A DNA stretch of 64,000 bases from Hyposmocoma kahamanoa (lineage: Eukaryota > Arthropoda > Insecta > Lepidoptera > Cosmopterigidae), in assembly GCF_003589595.1 (NCBI RefSeq), contig NW_020654878.1:958216-1022215 (forward strand), written 5' to 3'. Under the pieces are notes generated by a model that made no database searches, was not told the origin of the DNA, and saw only the letters and a program-made list of their open reading frames with translations. Position numbers and translations under genes: made by a program. The stretch's first letter is position 1. The number at the start of each line of letters is the position of its first letter. This document shows positions 1 to 11,972 of this stretch, in pieces.

Positions 1-129
1 GCCATCGATACGATAAGAAGAAGACAAGGAAGGAAAGAATCAGTGTGATCGTAAAAAACATTTATTATATGGATATCATATTGTATCTAATATCTTCGAA
101 TCTGTGCCTATCAGAAACTGACTTGTAAG

Positions 130-345
130 ATTTGAACTAATTAGTGAGCGGTGGTAGTCCCGAGGGGTCGACGATTTGATTCCCTGTGGCGGCATGTACC
201 TTCAATTTGCATACATTTGTGAAGGTTTACGGTGAAAAAAAGCATCGCTACGAATAGAGGTTTTAAAAACCCTGGAAACGTGTGAAGACCCTCTACCCAG
301 TGGGACGTGTAGAGGGTTGATGATGGTGACGAATGAATGATGAAG
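130..345 (+). repeat. RTE-type LINE 3-prime tail
   Basis: Contains TTGATTCCC, the block TTTACGGTGAAAAAAAGCAT and then CCCAGTGGGACGT with GATGATGGTGA. The same order of blocks occurs at 13195-13570. Both end in the lepidopteran CCCAGCAGTGGGA-type motif. Confidence 0.6.
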
Positions 346-1304
346 ATTTGGACTCTCGTCATGTTGCGGAAAACATTTTTTTTTCTCTATTGATAACTTG
401 AACATTTGAATGAAAAATCTAAGCCGCAAGACCGAGTATTGGGGTCTAGAAACAGCTTGGCCCAGAGATTAACACTGTGATTGCTAGATGAAGATATAAG
501 AACCAGTTTGGGAACCGAACTATTCTAAAAAGTATGTAGAATTTAAATCATCTCAGTTGTGCGTCGATAAAATGGTAATGGCGGGATTTCGTACGTTTGG
601 TATTCTACTAAAAGTTAAGATAGTGGCTTGTCAGCGGCTAACCGTGGAGCTACTAACAACTGCCATTGCATTATTTTTGGTATTCTGCTCTTCATGAGGC
701 TATACAACCTCAAGCGGCTTTGGTTGATTCAGCATAACGGTGAAAGTGTAGAATCAATCACTTTGAAGTATATAACCAGAAATAGAGACGAAATAAGAAC
801 CACACATTCCTGGCAACTCATCACTCATAAACATCACTCATAAACATCACTCATAAACATCAACTCTCGTTTGCACTGAAATATCAAATTAGACAGCTGA
901 AATAGTACAGCGCCAACAACTGACCTGTGTGTATGTCTCCGTATATTCCAAAAATATTCTGTATTTATTGTAATAAAGATAATATCTCTACCAATGGCGT
1001 GCTGTTCCATTGGGTGGTGTGGAGAAACAGCAAAACATCTAATTACAAAACAAACTGAATCACATTTCATCGGTAATTAAATATTAAATATGTAATTTTG
1101 CAATTTTCATCCATTATAGCAAAGCTCAAGTTAACTGGTCGATTTGAAGTGAAATAGTTGACGACACCCGTCAATTGTTTCGAACTCGGGCTAGCCAATC
1201 GGAGCGCAGTTGTCACAGTAATTATATGGCACAATAGTTTTCAAACAAATTAAACGACAAGTCGTCTCTATTACTGATTATATACTCGATAAATTGAGGA
1301 TATA
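346..1304. other. No gene recognised
   Basis: AT-rich; only the 13-bp tandem repeat at 820-863 stands out. Confidence 0.6.
820..863. repeat. 13-bp tandem repeat, about 3.4 units
   Basis: Unit ATCACTCATAAAC repeated head to tail. Too short and without spacers for a CRISPR array. Confidence 0.85.
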
Positions 1305-1478
1305 CAGGGTGGAAATTTATAATGCCACCTGGAGGGAAAGTACTCTAAATACTGGAGATAGAAATTTTTACTTAAAGGAAACAATCCTTTATTTTTTAAA
1401 AGGAATAAAACTGCATTCATAGATTTTCGAAAATTTTTAAGAATCGAACCCGCTTTAATCTGGAAAAAATGCACCCTG
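1305..1478. mobile_element. TA-flanked MITE with CAGGGTGGAAA ends, copy 1
   Basis: 174 bp from CAGGGTGGAAATTTATAATG to TGCACCCTG, flanked by TA on both sides. TA duplications suggest a Tc1/mariner-type origin. No coding capacity. Confidence 0.65.
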
Positions 1479-2295
1479 TACTTTTATTGCATCGATCGAT
1501 AGGGTTAATTATAAGAATTAAATCTCTCTTACAAAATTGGTTAATTAAATGAAAAAAAACCATGAAATCTTAACGTATTTTAATAAAACGAAAAAAATTC
1601 GTTAAAATATTAAATTTGTGTATCCAAGAAAATGGAGCTCATTTCGAGCAACTAATTAGTTAGATTATCATTTTTTTCGTTTTACCGCTCGACCCAAGCA
1701 AAATAAGCCATATTAGTACAGGTAACATTTGAATTCAAGACTAGGTAGAATCGACTCTTAATGGCGAGTCCACTAACATTATAAACGAGATAAAAATTAA
1801 GATATGCTTAGTAATTTCCATGGTAGGTTTAGTAAGGTAACATCGGTCATTAGTGATAAATGAATGAACGACATTTGTGACATTCCTGACACTCTATTCA
1901 GCCTCAACAGCCATTGCAACTCGATTTTAAGAGAATAGCAAATATTATCATAAATGACCAGTAGCTTCAAGAAGATTAGAAGATTTTGGGCCCAGGTTAT
2001 TGATTTTGTCCCATCATCATCATCAGCTCATTTATACGTGCTGGACACGGGTCTTATTATCGTACGGGATCTAATTTAACCCCACGGATTTTTGGTTTTG
2101 TCTAGCACATTATTATTGTTAAATAGATACGTACCTATGTGTATGTACGTATATTCTATTTAACATATACAATTTGCATATTAGCGATCAAATCAAGGAC
2201 AATGGAGACAACAGCATATAATTATAGCTATTTATATTTATTGGCTGTCTCGCTCCGTCGGTACTAGGCGTTATGATATTATTTAGTAGCAGTAG

Positions 2296-2541
2296 AGCTC
2301 CTTGTGAGAGAGTTCGTCCAGGGTAATACAATGTGAGCATTACAGCGTTCCGGTTTTCCAGAGTAAGGGTGCCGGTGAAATTACAGGCGCTTGGGCTTGT
2401 CAACTTATGTCTCAGGGTGACGGGTGCAGTGGCAGTGCCCCTCAGATCTTTGCGATTTAAAGCTCTGAGTGGCACTGCAACTGTTATGGACAGGAGTGTA
2501 GCTTACCATCGAGCGCACAACTTGTTAATCTTGTCACTTTA
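2296..2541 (-). repeat. Lepidopteran interspersed repeat A, near full length
   Basis: Defined here by the order GAACAAGTCGTGCGCC, TGGTAAGCTACACGCCTGTC, CAGAGCTTTAAATCGCAAAG, CACCCTGAGACATAAGTTGA, GGTGGCAGTACTTCC and GACGAACTCTC. It has no A/B-box head; its class (SINE or Helitron-like) is open. This copy runs from AGCTCCTTGTGAGAG to TTGTCACTTTA. Confidence 0.75.
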
Positions 2542-3008
2542 TATTATAAAAAAATATATTTCATATAAAGGTGAAAATTCCTTTCCCTTTATTTCCTAAC
2601 TTATAACAGTAGAAATTATGATGATGGAGACATTCGCCATATTTTTTTGTATCACATATTCATCTTTAAAAAAATACATATACAGAAGTAGTTTACAATA
2701 AGATCTTGTATAGCCTGTTATTTTACCCCACGTGTGCTGTTTACAATGCAAATTGTCAATAGTTTACACTAGTTTACAAAACAGGTTGACAGTCGTTTGC
2801 ACGGGTTTACATCGTGCAATAACAATATTATGGTAACAATGGAATTTTCTGGTAATCGTAGAATGCAGACGCTTTGTGTTATGATCCGTTTACGGAGGGT
2901 TAAATCATGATTTAAAATTAATATATTTCCTTAGCAACGTGTATTCTATACGAAGTGATTTGCGATGAGATATCGGAATAAATATATATAGTATGGAAAA
3001 CATATATA

Positions 3009-3408
3009 CAGGGTGGAAAAAATATGGGACATGAAGGCCAATTATCTTAGATACAGATAGCAAATTTTACAAAAAGTAAAAGTTCTTTTATTTTTCTTAA
3101 TACTTTCACAGATCATTTAAAAGCGTAAATAAGCCGAGAACAGAATCAACTATAAATGCAAAAAATCACTCGACTAATCGATAGAATCAATGGTAGTAAT
3201 AAACATTGCGTCAATACAATAATGAGTATTTATATTTTTGCGCTTTTAGTCGGTTAAGTTCCAGGCTCAGATAAGATTTTTTTTTAAAAATGTGATTGTA
3301 GTTATTCGAATAAAGAAAAATAGAAGAATGGTATTCTTTAAGTAAAATTACTTATTTTCAGAATTCAAGGTATTTCCCCCTTATGGCCCATTGATTTTTT
3401 TCACCCTG
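3009..3408. mobile_element. TA-flanked MITE with CAGGGTGGAAA ends, copy 2
   Basis: 400 bp from CAGGGTGGAAAAAATATGGG to TTTTTTTCACCCTG, flanked by TA. Its right arm, read inverted, resembles the left arm of copy 1 (GGGAAATACCTTGAAT against GGGAAAGTACTCTAAAT). Confidence 0.65.
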
Positions 3409-3884
3409 TATACCTAAACTTCAAGGAAGTCATACACTCGGAGTGGATAATACCTTCATCTGCAATCTTGGAATTTATATTTTTGATGTGTAACTAGTAA
3501 TTATTTTGCTGTGGTAATAATGGCTTTTTCTCTACTACTACTCTTTTTTTACTTATAATCATTCCACAATTACAGAGACAGGATTGTGCTTCATTTTATC
3601 GTGAATAAGACACTTTTCCATTGGTTAAATTAATCTCGTGACGGCATCGGGCTAATGAACGGTGGTCGTCAGCTTTGCGCAGCAAATACGCCTCAGTAGT
3701 TTTTAAACTACACACACCAGCACATTTAACGCAACAAAAACAAATTGAGATCACAAAATAATAAAGTTCATATTTACATAATTGAGAATTGGACATAAAG
3801 TAGCTATTAAATTAACATGTTTAATTAGCACAGCCAGCCAATAAAACAAAATGCATTTTTTTTACAAAATTTAACAGTTTAGCG

Positions 3885-4090
3885 TTGTATCGAGTTCTTA
3901 GGTTTTCGCGATTATTACATATAGGAAATGAAACTATTTTTCCGGATTTAAATCGCGTATATTTGTTTTTTCAAACAAACCGACGTTTCGGGCCCTTTAC
4001 AGGTCCCATGGTCACGGTTGACTGAGGTGGTACAGTCTTCAACCAGTTATGTCTAATATTAATGCAAACCACCCTATTTTTTCAGTATAG
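3885..4090 (-). repeat. Penelope-like hairpin-family repeat, single arm
   Basis: On the minus strand it carries GGGCCCGAAACGTCGGTTTG, then GATTTAAATCCGGAAAAATA and CGCGAAAACCTAAGAACTCG. CGAAACGTCGG preceded by GGACCTGTAAAG is typical of Penelope-like element ends. Only the arm and the ACTGAGGTGGTACAGTC spacer are present. Confidence 0.5.
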
Positions 4091-4290
4091 TTACAATAGT
4101 CATTAATTAAATACCTTATTTTTAATTTTACAAAGAAAACATTCCAATTTACGCTACATTAAGTTTTACAAATTATTTTATTGAATGAATTTTTATTAAG
4201 TTTAAGTTTTAGTTTAGCGTTGATTAAATCAAACGTTAAAAGTCTATACAACCTGAAATGGCTTTGGCGGAATCAACCGCATAACATTGA

Positions 4291-4465
4291 GGGTCGTATT
4301 CCAGAACTGTACTCAATGCTCAAGTCAGGATTTGAGCAGACTTGAGTATGATTTCAAGCACTGGAAATACGACCCTAATGATAAGGACTTGAGTATGATT
4401 TTCAGTGCTCACTGCAATACTCAAGTCCTGACTTGAGCATTGAGTAGAGTTCTGGAATACGACCC
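4291..4465. mobile_element. PIF/Harbinger-like MITE, copy 1
   Basis: 175 bp with long inverted ends starting GGGTCGTATTCCAGAACT and extending about 48 bp through CTCAAGTCAGGA. Flanks read TGA and TTA, consistent with a decayed 3-bp TWA duplication. The interior has ACTGGAAATACGACCCTAAT, as in copy 2. Confidence 0.75.
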
Positions 4466-5324
4466 TTAAAGTGTTGAATCAAATATTTTGGAAAAAGTAT
4501 AAACGTAAAATTGAGGATATTCTGATTAACTACCCATCAGTGTGGAAACATATTCCTAAAAATTTTCACGATACAAAAAAACACAAACTTACTTCGAAAT
4601 TTAACAGGAATTATATATTCAATAGGTACTTTACATATACCATTGATTTTTTTTTTACTAAACTAAATAGAACACATATAGTATACGACATACATTTTTC
4701 AATTGGTTTTCATTTTGTTTGTAAAAAAATAAATTCTAAAATATAGCCAGTGTCTCCGTGCGTGTAGCCCTCTGATGAATTAGGTGATTTTGAGATAGGC
4801 CACTATTATAGAAAGCAATCGATATTCTGTGGTCTACTAGAAACTCAATTAGAAAGTTTTTTAAGTGACATCTATACAATAGGTTTTGTCGTCTGTCTTT
4901 TTTTTTAAATTAGATAAAAATTTATAGTTCCAGTTTATGAAATGTTATTTAGGCCGATTCGACTTATCGGATATCTTTGGATCATAAGAGTAGAACAAAA
5001 GAGTGAGTCGACTCGACGGCACGTACCATTCGTGTACTATACAGTCAGATGGCATCGGTTATCGTTGAATTTCAAAGCTTATCATTATTTCAAGATTGCC
5101 ATTCTATACAAAACTAGCTGCTGTCCGCGACTTAGTTTGCGTAAAATAAGTCTTCGAGAAGCCTACCCTAATATACTAACTTTCATTGTTGTCTTGGTTC
5201 TCCATACAAACTCTCATCACTTATTTCACCCTCTTTAAGATGATTTATTTTGGTGACAAAAAGTACTCTTTGTCCTTCTCCTACTCGTATGTCCCATCTA
5301 ACTCTATGCTAATAACAACGCTCA

Positions 5325-5475
5325 CACTCATAGCCCTGTATCGCAAAGCTCACACACAACTCACGAAATTAATCAATGTAGGTCATTCAAATATTCCTCC
5401 CGGCCCGAGAATCGAATCCGGGACTCCGTGTGGCAGTCCAGGATGGACCGTTCGGCCACTGAGGCAGTTATACCA
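5325..5475 (-). repeat. tRNA-derived SINE, family S1, diverged
   Basis: Same head with the A box complement CCGTTCGGCCA at 5448-5458 and a B box (GATTCGATTCTC) near 5407-5419. The body has decayed. Confidence 0.7.
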
Positions 5476-6224
5476 AAATTCTTGAAAATTAATCGAACCG
5501 ATAAGGCGTGAAAATGTAACAGACAGACAAAGTTACGTCTGCGTTTATAATATTACTTTGGATAGTTATCGATTTGACACGACTGCGATCGATTAAAAAA
5601 GTGGCAACACTGGCAGCGGCGATAGAAGGGGCATTCACCGAGTATCGGAATGTTTATTTCATACGAAATAGGTATTTCTCATTGAATTTAACTATTTTTG
5701 TGAATCTTATAAAAAATGGAACGAATTCAAATGTTCGACGATATTGATCACCTAACGACGCACGGTTAAAACTGTGGACGCTAAATAATGTCCAGAGTTC
5801 GATTTCTCAACTAATGTAAATTGATTCTCGCTTGGGTGTTCCACTTGTTTTGTGATACATTATAATATACCTTGCGCAGCTTATTATTCCTATCTCGACG
5901 GTAGCTAAATCTGATATTGAAGGCAAGAAACCAACGACATTGTAAACTTGTCAACAATCCCAACAATGTTGAGTAAATCGCTCAGCTTGAGCTGCGCGCG
6001 CGCTGTTCCTGACGCGTGTGTTTGTTTGTCGATTTTCCTGTCTTCGTAAACAAGACGGATTTGGAGTTGTGATATTTAGTTCAACGCAGTTAGATACATA
6101 AGAGTGTCGATACTGTGAGTCAGCCTTGTTAACTAACACTAATTTGTGAGGTTCAATAATTGTTGTTCTCTTTTTTAAACTAACAGAGAGTGACAAGAAT
6201 GGCAGTACTTTATAGACACAGGAC

Positions 6225-6585
6225 AAACTTTTAGGCATGTGCATGGAGTACTGCTGCCACCTTTGGGATGGCTCTCTACATACCAACTGGCCATCTTGGA
6301 TTCAATTAACAACTGTGTCAAGAGGCTTATAAGTGACTCGGAATTGGTGAAGGTGGAGCTGTAAAACCTTGAACACCGCCGTAAAATTGCCTGCTTATGG
6401 GTATTTTACAGGATATATCACGGAGAGTGTAATTACACGATTTAATTCCGCCTTTCCATCATCGGGGAACCAAACGTAGGCTTGAAGAGAACGACTATGG
6501 AGTCGAATTCCCTGCCTGCAGACTTGTTCCCTGAACGTTATAACTTGTTCTTTCAAAAAATTCCAACAACAACGCCACATAATAA
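6225..6585 (+). pseudogene. LINE C-terminal fragment
   Basis: Spread over three frames: TYQLAILDSINNCVKRLI, then LEHRRKIACLWVFYRIYHGE, then SLPADLFPERYNLFF. This is the usual LINE ORF2 ending (YQLDxLDSIxxRVKRLI, LEHRRxVA...FYRIxxGE, W-N-SLPxxxFPxxYN). Frameshifts and a stop mark it as dead. A diverged relative lies at 8775-8995 on the other strand. Confidence 0.7.
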
Positions 6586-6589
6586 TCTA

Positions 6590-8770
6590 ATTAATTAAAA
6601 AGTTTCAAGTACTTTAAAATTCACCCAGAAGCTCCAGGGCTTCGTCAAGAAGTTCCACGTAAATAAAGCATAAAGTTTTCTCAGTAGTTATTTTAGGGTC
6701 CTGTGTACAAAAATACACGTAAAGCGTCTTCATTAGTGGCTATTCTAGAGCATTTTATAGCATAATGAAGTCTGGTACTGTTATAATTATTTCTTGACTC
6801 CTGGGCATCTTCCAAAAGTTGTTCAAAACTTATGGTCGCAACGCCAGGCTAAGTTATTACCGTTATTTTAATACCAAACAATTCAGAACTAATGTTGACT
6901 CCAATGCTATTTTGAACGGAATTTGCCCTGAATACAATACATTACATAAAACGTACAATACAATTCATCTGATTTGGAGTTGTTTTCATTAAATAAATTC
7001 AAAGTTTATTATATAACTGCCTTTACAGCCTTTATTTACTGCCATTTAATTTAAACAAGTTTACATTATTTGTTTACGATCGCATCCATTTGTTTGTATA
7101 TAATATAATATACAGTAAACGCTTCAGATACGACGTTATATGTGCATGCTGTATTTGCCTATTATTGGGTTAACAGTCGAATAATTTCTGCAGTGTTATT
7201 TTATGGCCATGTTTAATAGTGTATTTCTCATTGGCAAATATAATAAATAAAACTTCCTAAATTTTGGTTTTCAACTAAAGCCCAGTTATTAAATTTACAT
7301 TTATTCCAAAATTTGAAAATTGGCCAGCTGTTTAACGTCGCGCCGCGCCGCCCGCTGCCCCGTCAGCTGCCATCACGCGCTTTTCGACGTCGGATCTGTG
7401 TCAAACTAATATAACACCTTGCGTTAAGTTATTTTTTTTCCAGCAGTCACTTCTGCATCTTTTTCTTCTCTTATCAACGACATACATTATACTATCGCGG
7501 TCCAGAACTTTGCCACGCCGATCACGCCACAAGTAGCCGCCATGCTGACTGCGCATGGCTTATGTTTGTCATCGTGGCGCAAGGATTTGCCAATCGGTGT
7601 AAAGTACTCAATTGTCACTCCATTTATGCGACACTTCTACATCAAGATGGCATTAATCACCTGGAATATGTCACATGGCCACTATACCGTCGTAATCGTG
7701 GCGCGGTCGTCTCGCATGCTGTAAACAGCCGGTGTCATTGCGCTCGCAACTATTCGGTCGGTCGGTTAGTTGCGCGTTAAAACCTTCGCTCTCACTGTTG
7801 AAGGTTCAACTGCTACTGAACTCGTGCTGTACTAGTTAAAGAATGCGGTTTTATATCTAAAAAAATGTTTTTTTTAGTAAAAACAACTCTCTTGTGGGGT
7901 TGAAGCTTTTTAAATCTCGAACATTGCAGAAAAATGGCCTCCATGCCGGTTTTTTCTCGATATCGAAGTGAAAAGTAATGTATTCGCCTCAAGACTAAAA
8001 CGAAATATAAACCTTCGAAGTATTAGACACCCTAGCTAAAGGTCGGAAGGTCGATAAAAAAAAACAAGTTGTTATGCAATTTATTCATATGTTTATGTAC
8101 ACGTTCTGAAATAGAAAATGGTTGAAATGTTTATCCCTAAAAAGCGCGCAGATGAGAAAACATCATCGTGACCATCATACGGGTTTTCTCCAGGAAGAAA
8201 TTTAGGCAATAGTCCGCCATGATGGCCCTATGTGAGTTGGGACAACACACGTTAGTAAACCTTTAATATACAGTAATTATCTAAAAAAATATTCGTGTTT
8301 CAAGTATCCGTTAATAATAAATGCAAAACTTTTCAGTCGTATGAAAGTAGACTGAGATTTTACAAACAAGGATCATTAGGTATTCGACGTAAGGAATCAG
8401 ATATGATGTTTTTATTTAAGCTGATCCAATGCCTTGTTGATTGCCCAGAAGTTATGTCTTGCGTCAAATGGGAAGTCCCACGTTCACGTACCTAAGCGTT
8501 TGTCAAATCGAAAAATTTCAAGCTGCCGCTCAGTAGAACAAATGTCGGCCAGCATTCTCCTTTATATATCTACAATCAAATTAAACTTTGATTTAATTTT
8601 GGGCTCTCTTGCCTCAGCAAGGAATAACGTGTGCAAAGAAAGCACTTCATGATTTTTGAGTTTTCATTTCAAATTCTGTTTTTTTTTTCTTTTACGTGGT
8701 TACATTTATTTGTTCGAACGTTATTAGTTGTATATGTTGTGTTCACTAATCTATACAATATATATATATA
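6590..8770. other. No gene recognised; one GC-rich patch
   Basis: AT-rich with a GC-rich patch at 7330-7400 (GTCGCGCCGCGCCGCCCG). Frames at 7542-7780 have no family signature. Confidence 0.5.
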
Positions 8771-8774
8771 TGTG

Positions 8775-8995
8775 ATCATCGATAAGCAGGAAACTTTACG
8801 GCGGTGTTCAAGGCTCTGCAGCTTCACCTCTACTAATTCCGAGTCACCTATATGCCTCTTGACACGCTTGTCAATTGAATCCAAGGTGGCCAGTTAGTAT
8901 GCAGCAGTCATCCCAAAGGTGGTAGCAGTGCTCCATACACGACCGGGCTAGTGCTTGATACAGCTGAAGCAACACTCCCGGTGTAAAGTAAACTT
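8775..8995 (-). pseudogene. LINE C-terminal fragment
   Basis: The minus-strand frame reads MDSIDKRVKRHIGDSELVEV then LQSLEHRRKVSCLS, matching the 6.2-kb fragment. Upstream, in another frame, is a diverged block ending in a HLWD-type sequence. Truncated at both ends. Confidence 0.7.
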
Positions 8996-9163
8996 GTTAT
9001 GTGATTGTATTGTGTATGTTTCGAGTTGTAAACCAAATAAAATATTTAAAAAAATGTCCGTAACTCAGAAATTAAAGAGAGAATAATTACTTAGTAAACC
9101 AAAGAAAAGCAATAAGCGATTACGTCACAAAACACACTCAACTGGTAAGCAAATACAAGCGCT

Positions 9164-9210
9164 ATATCGGTCCCGGCGCCGGCGCCGCGATAACGCTAAT
9201 GGACCGATAT
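9164..9210. repeat. Nested palindromes with a GC-rich core
   Basis: Arms ATATCGGTCC (9164-9173) and GGACCGATAT (9201-9210) enclose a 14-bp perfect palindrome CGGCGCCGGCGCCG (9174-9187). The flanks are AT-rich. Confidence 0.75.
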
Positions 9211-10219
9211 CGCCCGTGATACCAACCCACACATTACATACACAAAACGCAGCCTTAACATTCACACTAAAAGCTTAAACTCCTATAACACTAATGACCA
9301 GGACCGACGAAAAAGTTTTAAGATCTGTTCAAGGGAAATTTAACTTTAGGTATGACAACCAGGATCCACTTTTTAATAAACCTAATCAAACAGAAACAAA
9401 AAATGACGTTGGAGATGTAAAAACAAATGTTAAAGAGATGGTAACACTTTATCGTAAAGAAATAAGAGTCTAATTTGGTTAATGTTGAAGGAAAAGGATA
9501 GAAAATAAAGATTGAAGATGTATAAATGAATGAATTCGAGGAAGCACGTGGGAACGAGGTGGAATGTCAATGGAAGAGCCAAAGGGGGTTTGATAAAAAG
9601 GTTCGGGCTATTAGGATATCGTTGGATTGATTGTTTCCTGCGGCTTATCGCGCAAATTCAGAAAACTTACGTGCTTTATTGGGACGGTTGAAGGTAAATT
9701 AGGTTTTTATCGTTAAACATCATTGATAATTCTGAGAACCACTTCCTCTAGTACCATTTTTGTTTGGTATTCGTAAAAATATCCTCCTATTCTGAGCTAC
9801 CCAAGTAAGACGTACGATCTTATGCAATTTTCACAAAGGAATTCTGCCGGTCATAGCTTCATTTGTCATGCTGGCTCTTACGAATTGGACGTTGAGAGAT
9901 AAGTCAAAAGAAACTAACGTTCCTACACTAACTTTGCAGTACATTTATGAAAATGTAATTTATGAAAAATAATGACAGACATAACATTAATACAGGGAAT
10001 AAAAATAAACTGACAATTGTCTTCATAGAGTCATAAATACATCTTAGTAATGTATACGTTATTATAGATATAATAACATTCCGGTTAATATTACTAAATT
10101 TACCATTCACGAGGCATAAAACTATATTGAAACAAAAAGGTTTGTTATACAGCTTCTGCGTACTCAACATGACAAAAATCCGTTGTAGTGGCCCGTTTAG
10201 CTCTTGCAGGTATTCTCGG

Positions 10220-10440
10220 GTCTAAGATGTTGTAAATAAATATTGTAAATGATAAATGTATTGAAATGTATATTTACGAATAGCAACTCCTAGAGTTTCT
10301 TGCTCATTCTTCGAAGGGAAATCTGCATTACGAGTGAGCAGTAGAGTACTAACTGTACTGCTACATTGACTACAATGTAAAGATTTAAAATGTGATTTGC
10401 TTACCTATGAAATAAAGATCGTTTGAGTTTCAACTACTAC
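10220..10440 (+). repeat. LINE L1a-type 3-prime tail
   Basis: Shares CTCCTAGAGTTTCTTGCTC with the minus-strand tail at 49085-49200 and, more loosely, with the UTRs of the two L1a copies. Ends with AAATAAAGATCGTTTGAG. No coding part remains. Confidence 0.7.
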
Positions 10441-10454
10441 ATATTATACATAGG

Positions 10455-10525
10455 CAAAAGCCGCCAGAAAGATTTGAACCGCTGAAAAGCAGCCATTCTA
10501 CCTCCAAGCTACCGTCCTCGTTTTC
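10455..10525 (-). repeat. tRNA-like SINE head
   Basis: Minus strand: GGTAGCTTGGAGGTAGAATG (A-box-like) then AGCGGTTCAAATCTTTCTGG (B-box-like). No acceptor-stem pairing. Lies between two other retroelement tails. Confidence 0.4.
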
Positions 10526-10559
10526 CACAAGAATATAACGCATTAAATATTTATTCAAT

Positions 10560-10712
10560 TTTTTGTGTGAAATTACTCCACTAGTTTGTTATAAGTATTA
10601 ACACAAAATCAGACACTTTGAAAAAATTCTTTCGATCCAGCCGGATTCGAACCGACTGCTCCTAGTAAACCGTGACAGACGCTATGCCAACTAAGCAACG
10701 CAACGAACCAGC
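10560..10712 (-). repeat. tRNA-derived SINE, family S3
   Basis: Minus strand: TGCTTAGTTGGCATAGCGTC (A box) and GGTTCGAATCCGGCTGG (B box, near 10640-10652). The 3-prime part TAACAAACTAGTGGAGTAAT recurs at 11145-11186 and, in hairpin form, at 26113-26180. Confidence 0.65.
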
Positions 10713-10887
10713 AGACCTCACGAATTTTTCTATGTGCTTATTGTTGAATCTTTGTATTTGGTTTTCAACGACTTTTTAGCCGTAGCGCCATCTATGAGAA
10801 ATCCATGAAAGCATTTCCTCGCCCAATTAGATACCTGTTCAGCTACCAGCCCTGGCCAGAGATGTCGCTATTAATTATAATTAAATA

Positions 10888-11113
10888 TACTCCCGGACAC
10901 ATAATTCGAGCCACCTTGCATTTTCAATATTAAATGCCATTAGCTTAAACAAAGCTTGATTGATCAAGAACTATTATGCAACTTTGGAACCGGTATACTA
11001 AACGTCTTTATTGAAAATTTGAATTTAAAAAACCGGAGAAACCCTTTTCTTCGATGCTAACTATATGTTAAGGATAAAAATACAAGGTGCCTCGAATTAT
11101 GTGTCCGGGAGTG
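10888..11113. mobile_element. TA-flanked MITE with ACTCCCGGACACATAATTCG ends
   Basis: 226 bp. About 31-bp inverted ends run through ACTCCCGGACACATAATTCG and on to CACCTTG, with a single C/G difference inside. Flanked by TA. AT-rich interior without a frame. Confidence 0.78.
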
Positions 11114-11186
11114 TATTCATTGACTTAATATTCAATTATTTTTATGTGTAATTACTCCACTAGTTTGTTATAATTATTAATACAAA

Positions 11187-11405
11187 GGAAATGAAACTAT
11201 TTTTCCGGATTTAAATCGCGTATATTTGTGTTTTCAAACAAACCGACGTTTCGGGCCCTTTACAGGTCCCATGGTCACGGTTGACGGACCTGTAAAGGGC
11301 CCGAAACGTCGGTTTGTTTGAAAAAATAAATATACTCGATTTAAATCCGGAAAAATAGTTTCATTTCCTATGTGTAGCAATCGCGAAAACCTAAGAACTC
11401 GATAT
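11187..11405. repeat. Penelope-like hairpin repeat, 83-bp arms, 16-nt loop
   Basis: Left arm 11187-11269, right arm 11286-11368, inverted, with only a handful of mismatches, around a 16-nt loop. Each arm has the CGAAACGTCGG block and the GGAAAAATAGTTTCATTTCC end. The right side extends into GCGAAAACCTAAGAACTCG, which the left lacks. Confidence 0.75.
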
Positions 11406-11944
11406 ATTAATACAAAGATCAAATAAATCGAAATATAACTCATTGATAAGAGATTACTATGAGCTGGAACTCAAGATGTGGCGTGCTATAAGGAAAATAC
11501 GTTGTTCTGAATTATTTACTACTTCCGGCAGTGAGGAAAAAAACGAAATGAAGGGATTATAATTATTTCACTCATCGCTATTAAAAATATTGGAAATAAT
11601 AATGAAAAATAAGGGGTGAAGGTACAAAAACGGTCCTCCGTGTCACGGAAGGGAGGGTTCAAGGATCCCACGGGAAACCCGGTGATGAATCCCGGAGTTC
11701 CCGATGTGTGTAGCATTGATTGCCAGGGATTTCCTTTGGGAATAGTCCTGTAAGCAAGGGTAGGTGTCAGATTGGAGGGTGCCTCCTAATTGAATGACGT
11801 CAAGTTGTTTGAGGTAGAAAAAAAATCGGTCTGGAATTGAATTTCAAAGATATCATGAACCAAGTAGATGTTTTCGCAATTACCATTGATTACTTGTAGG
11901 TTTAAAGTGCGGTTCTCAATACGACTGATTGTTTTTGTTTTTTT

Positions 11945-11972
11945 TGTATGTGTGTGTGTGTGTGTGTGTATC
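11945..11972. repeat. (TG)n microsatellite
   Basis: TGTATGTGTGTGTGTGTGTG and on, about 28 bp. Confidence 0.95.

Noticed and set aside
820..863. CRISPR-like array
   Set aside because: Units are contiguous with no spacers, and the genome is eukaryotic.
4471..4746. 91-codon plus-strand frame
   Set aside because: Lys/Phe/Tyr/Asn-rich, as expected from AT-rich DNA; starts at the edge of a MITE.
5951..6286. 111-codon minus-strand frame
   Set aside because: Overlaps a plus-strand LINE C-terminal fragment and has no motif of its own.
9021..9045. Possible MH2 motif VYN on the minus strand
   Set aside because: Only V-Y-N-S matched, with no neighbouring MH2 sequence or splice sites.
11250..11310. 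Functional hammerhead ribozyme
   Set aside because: The CTGANGA core is not present in any copy here; kept only as a lead.
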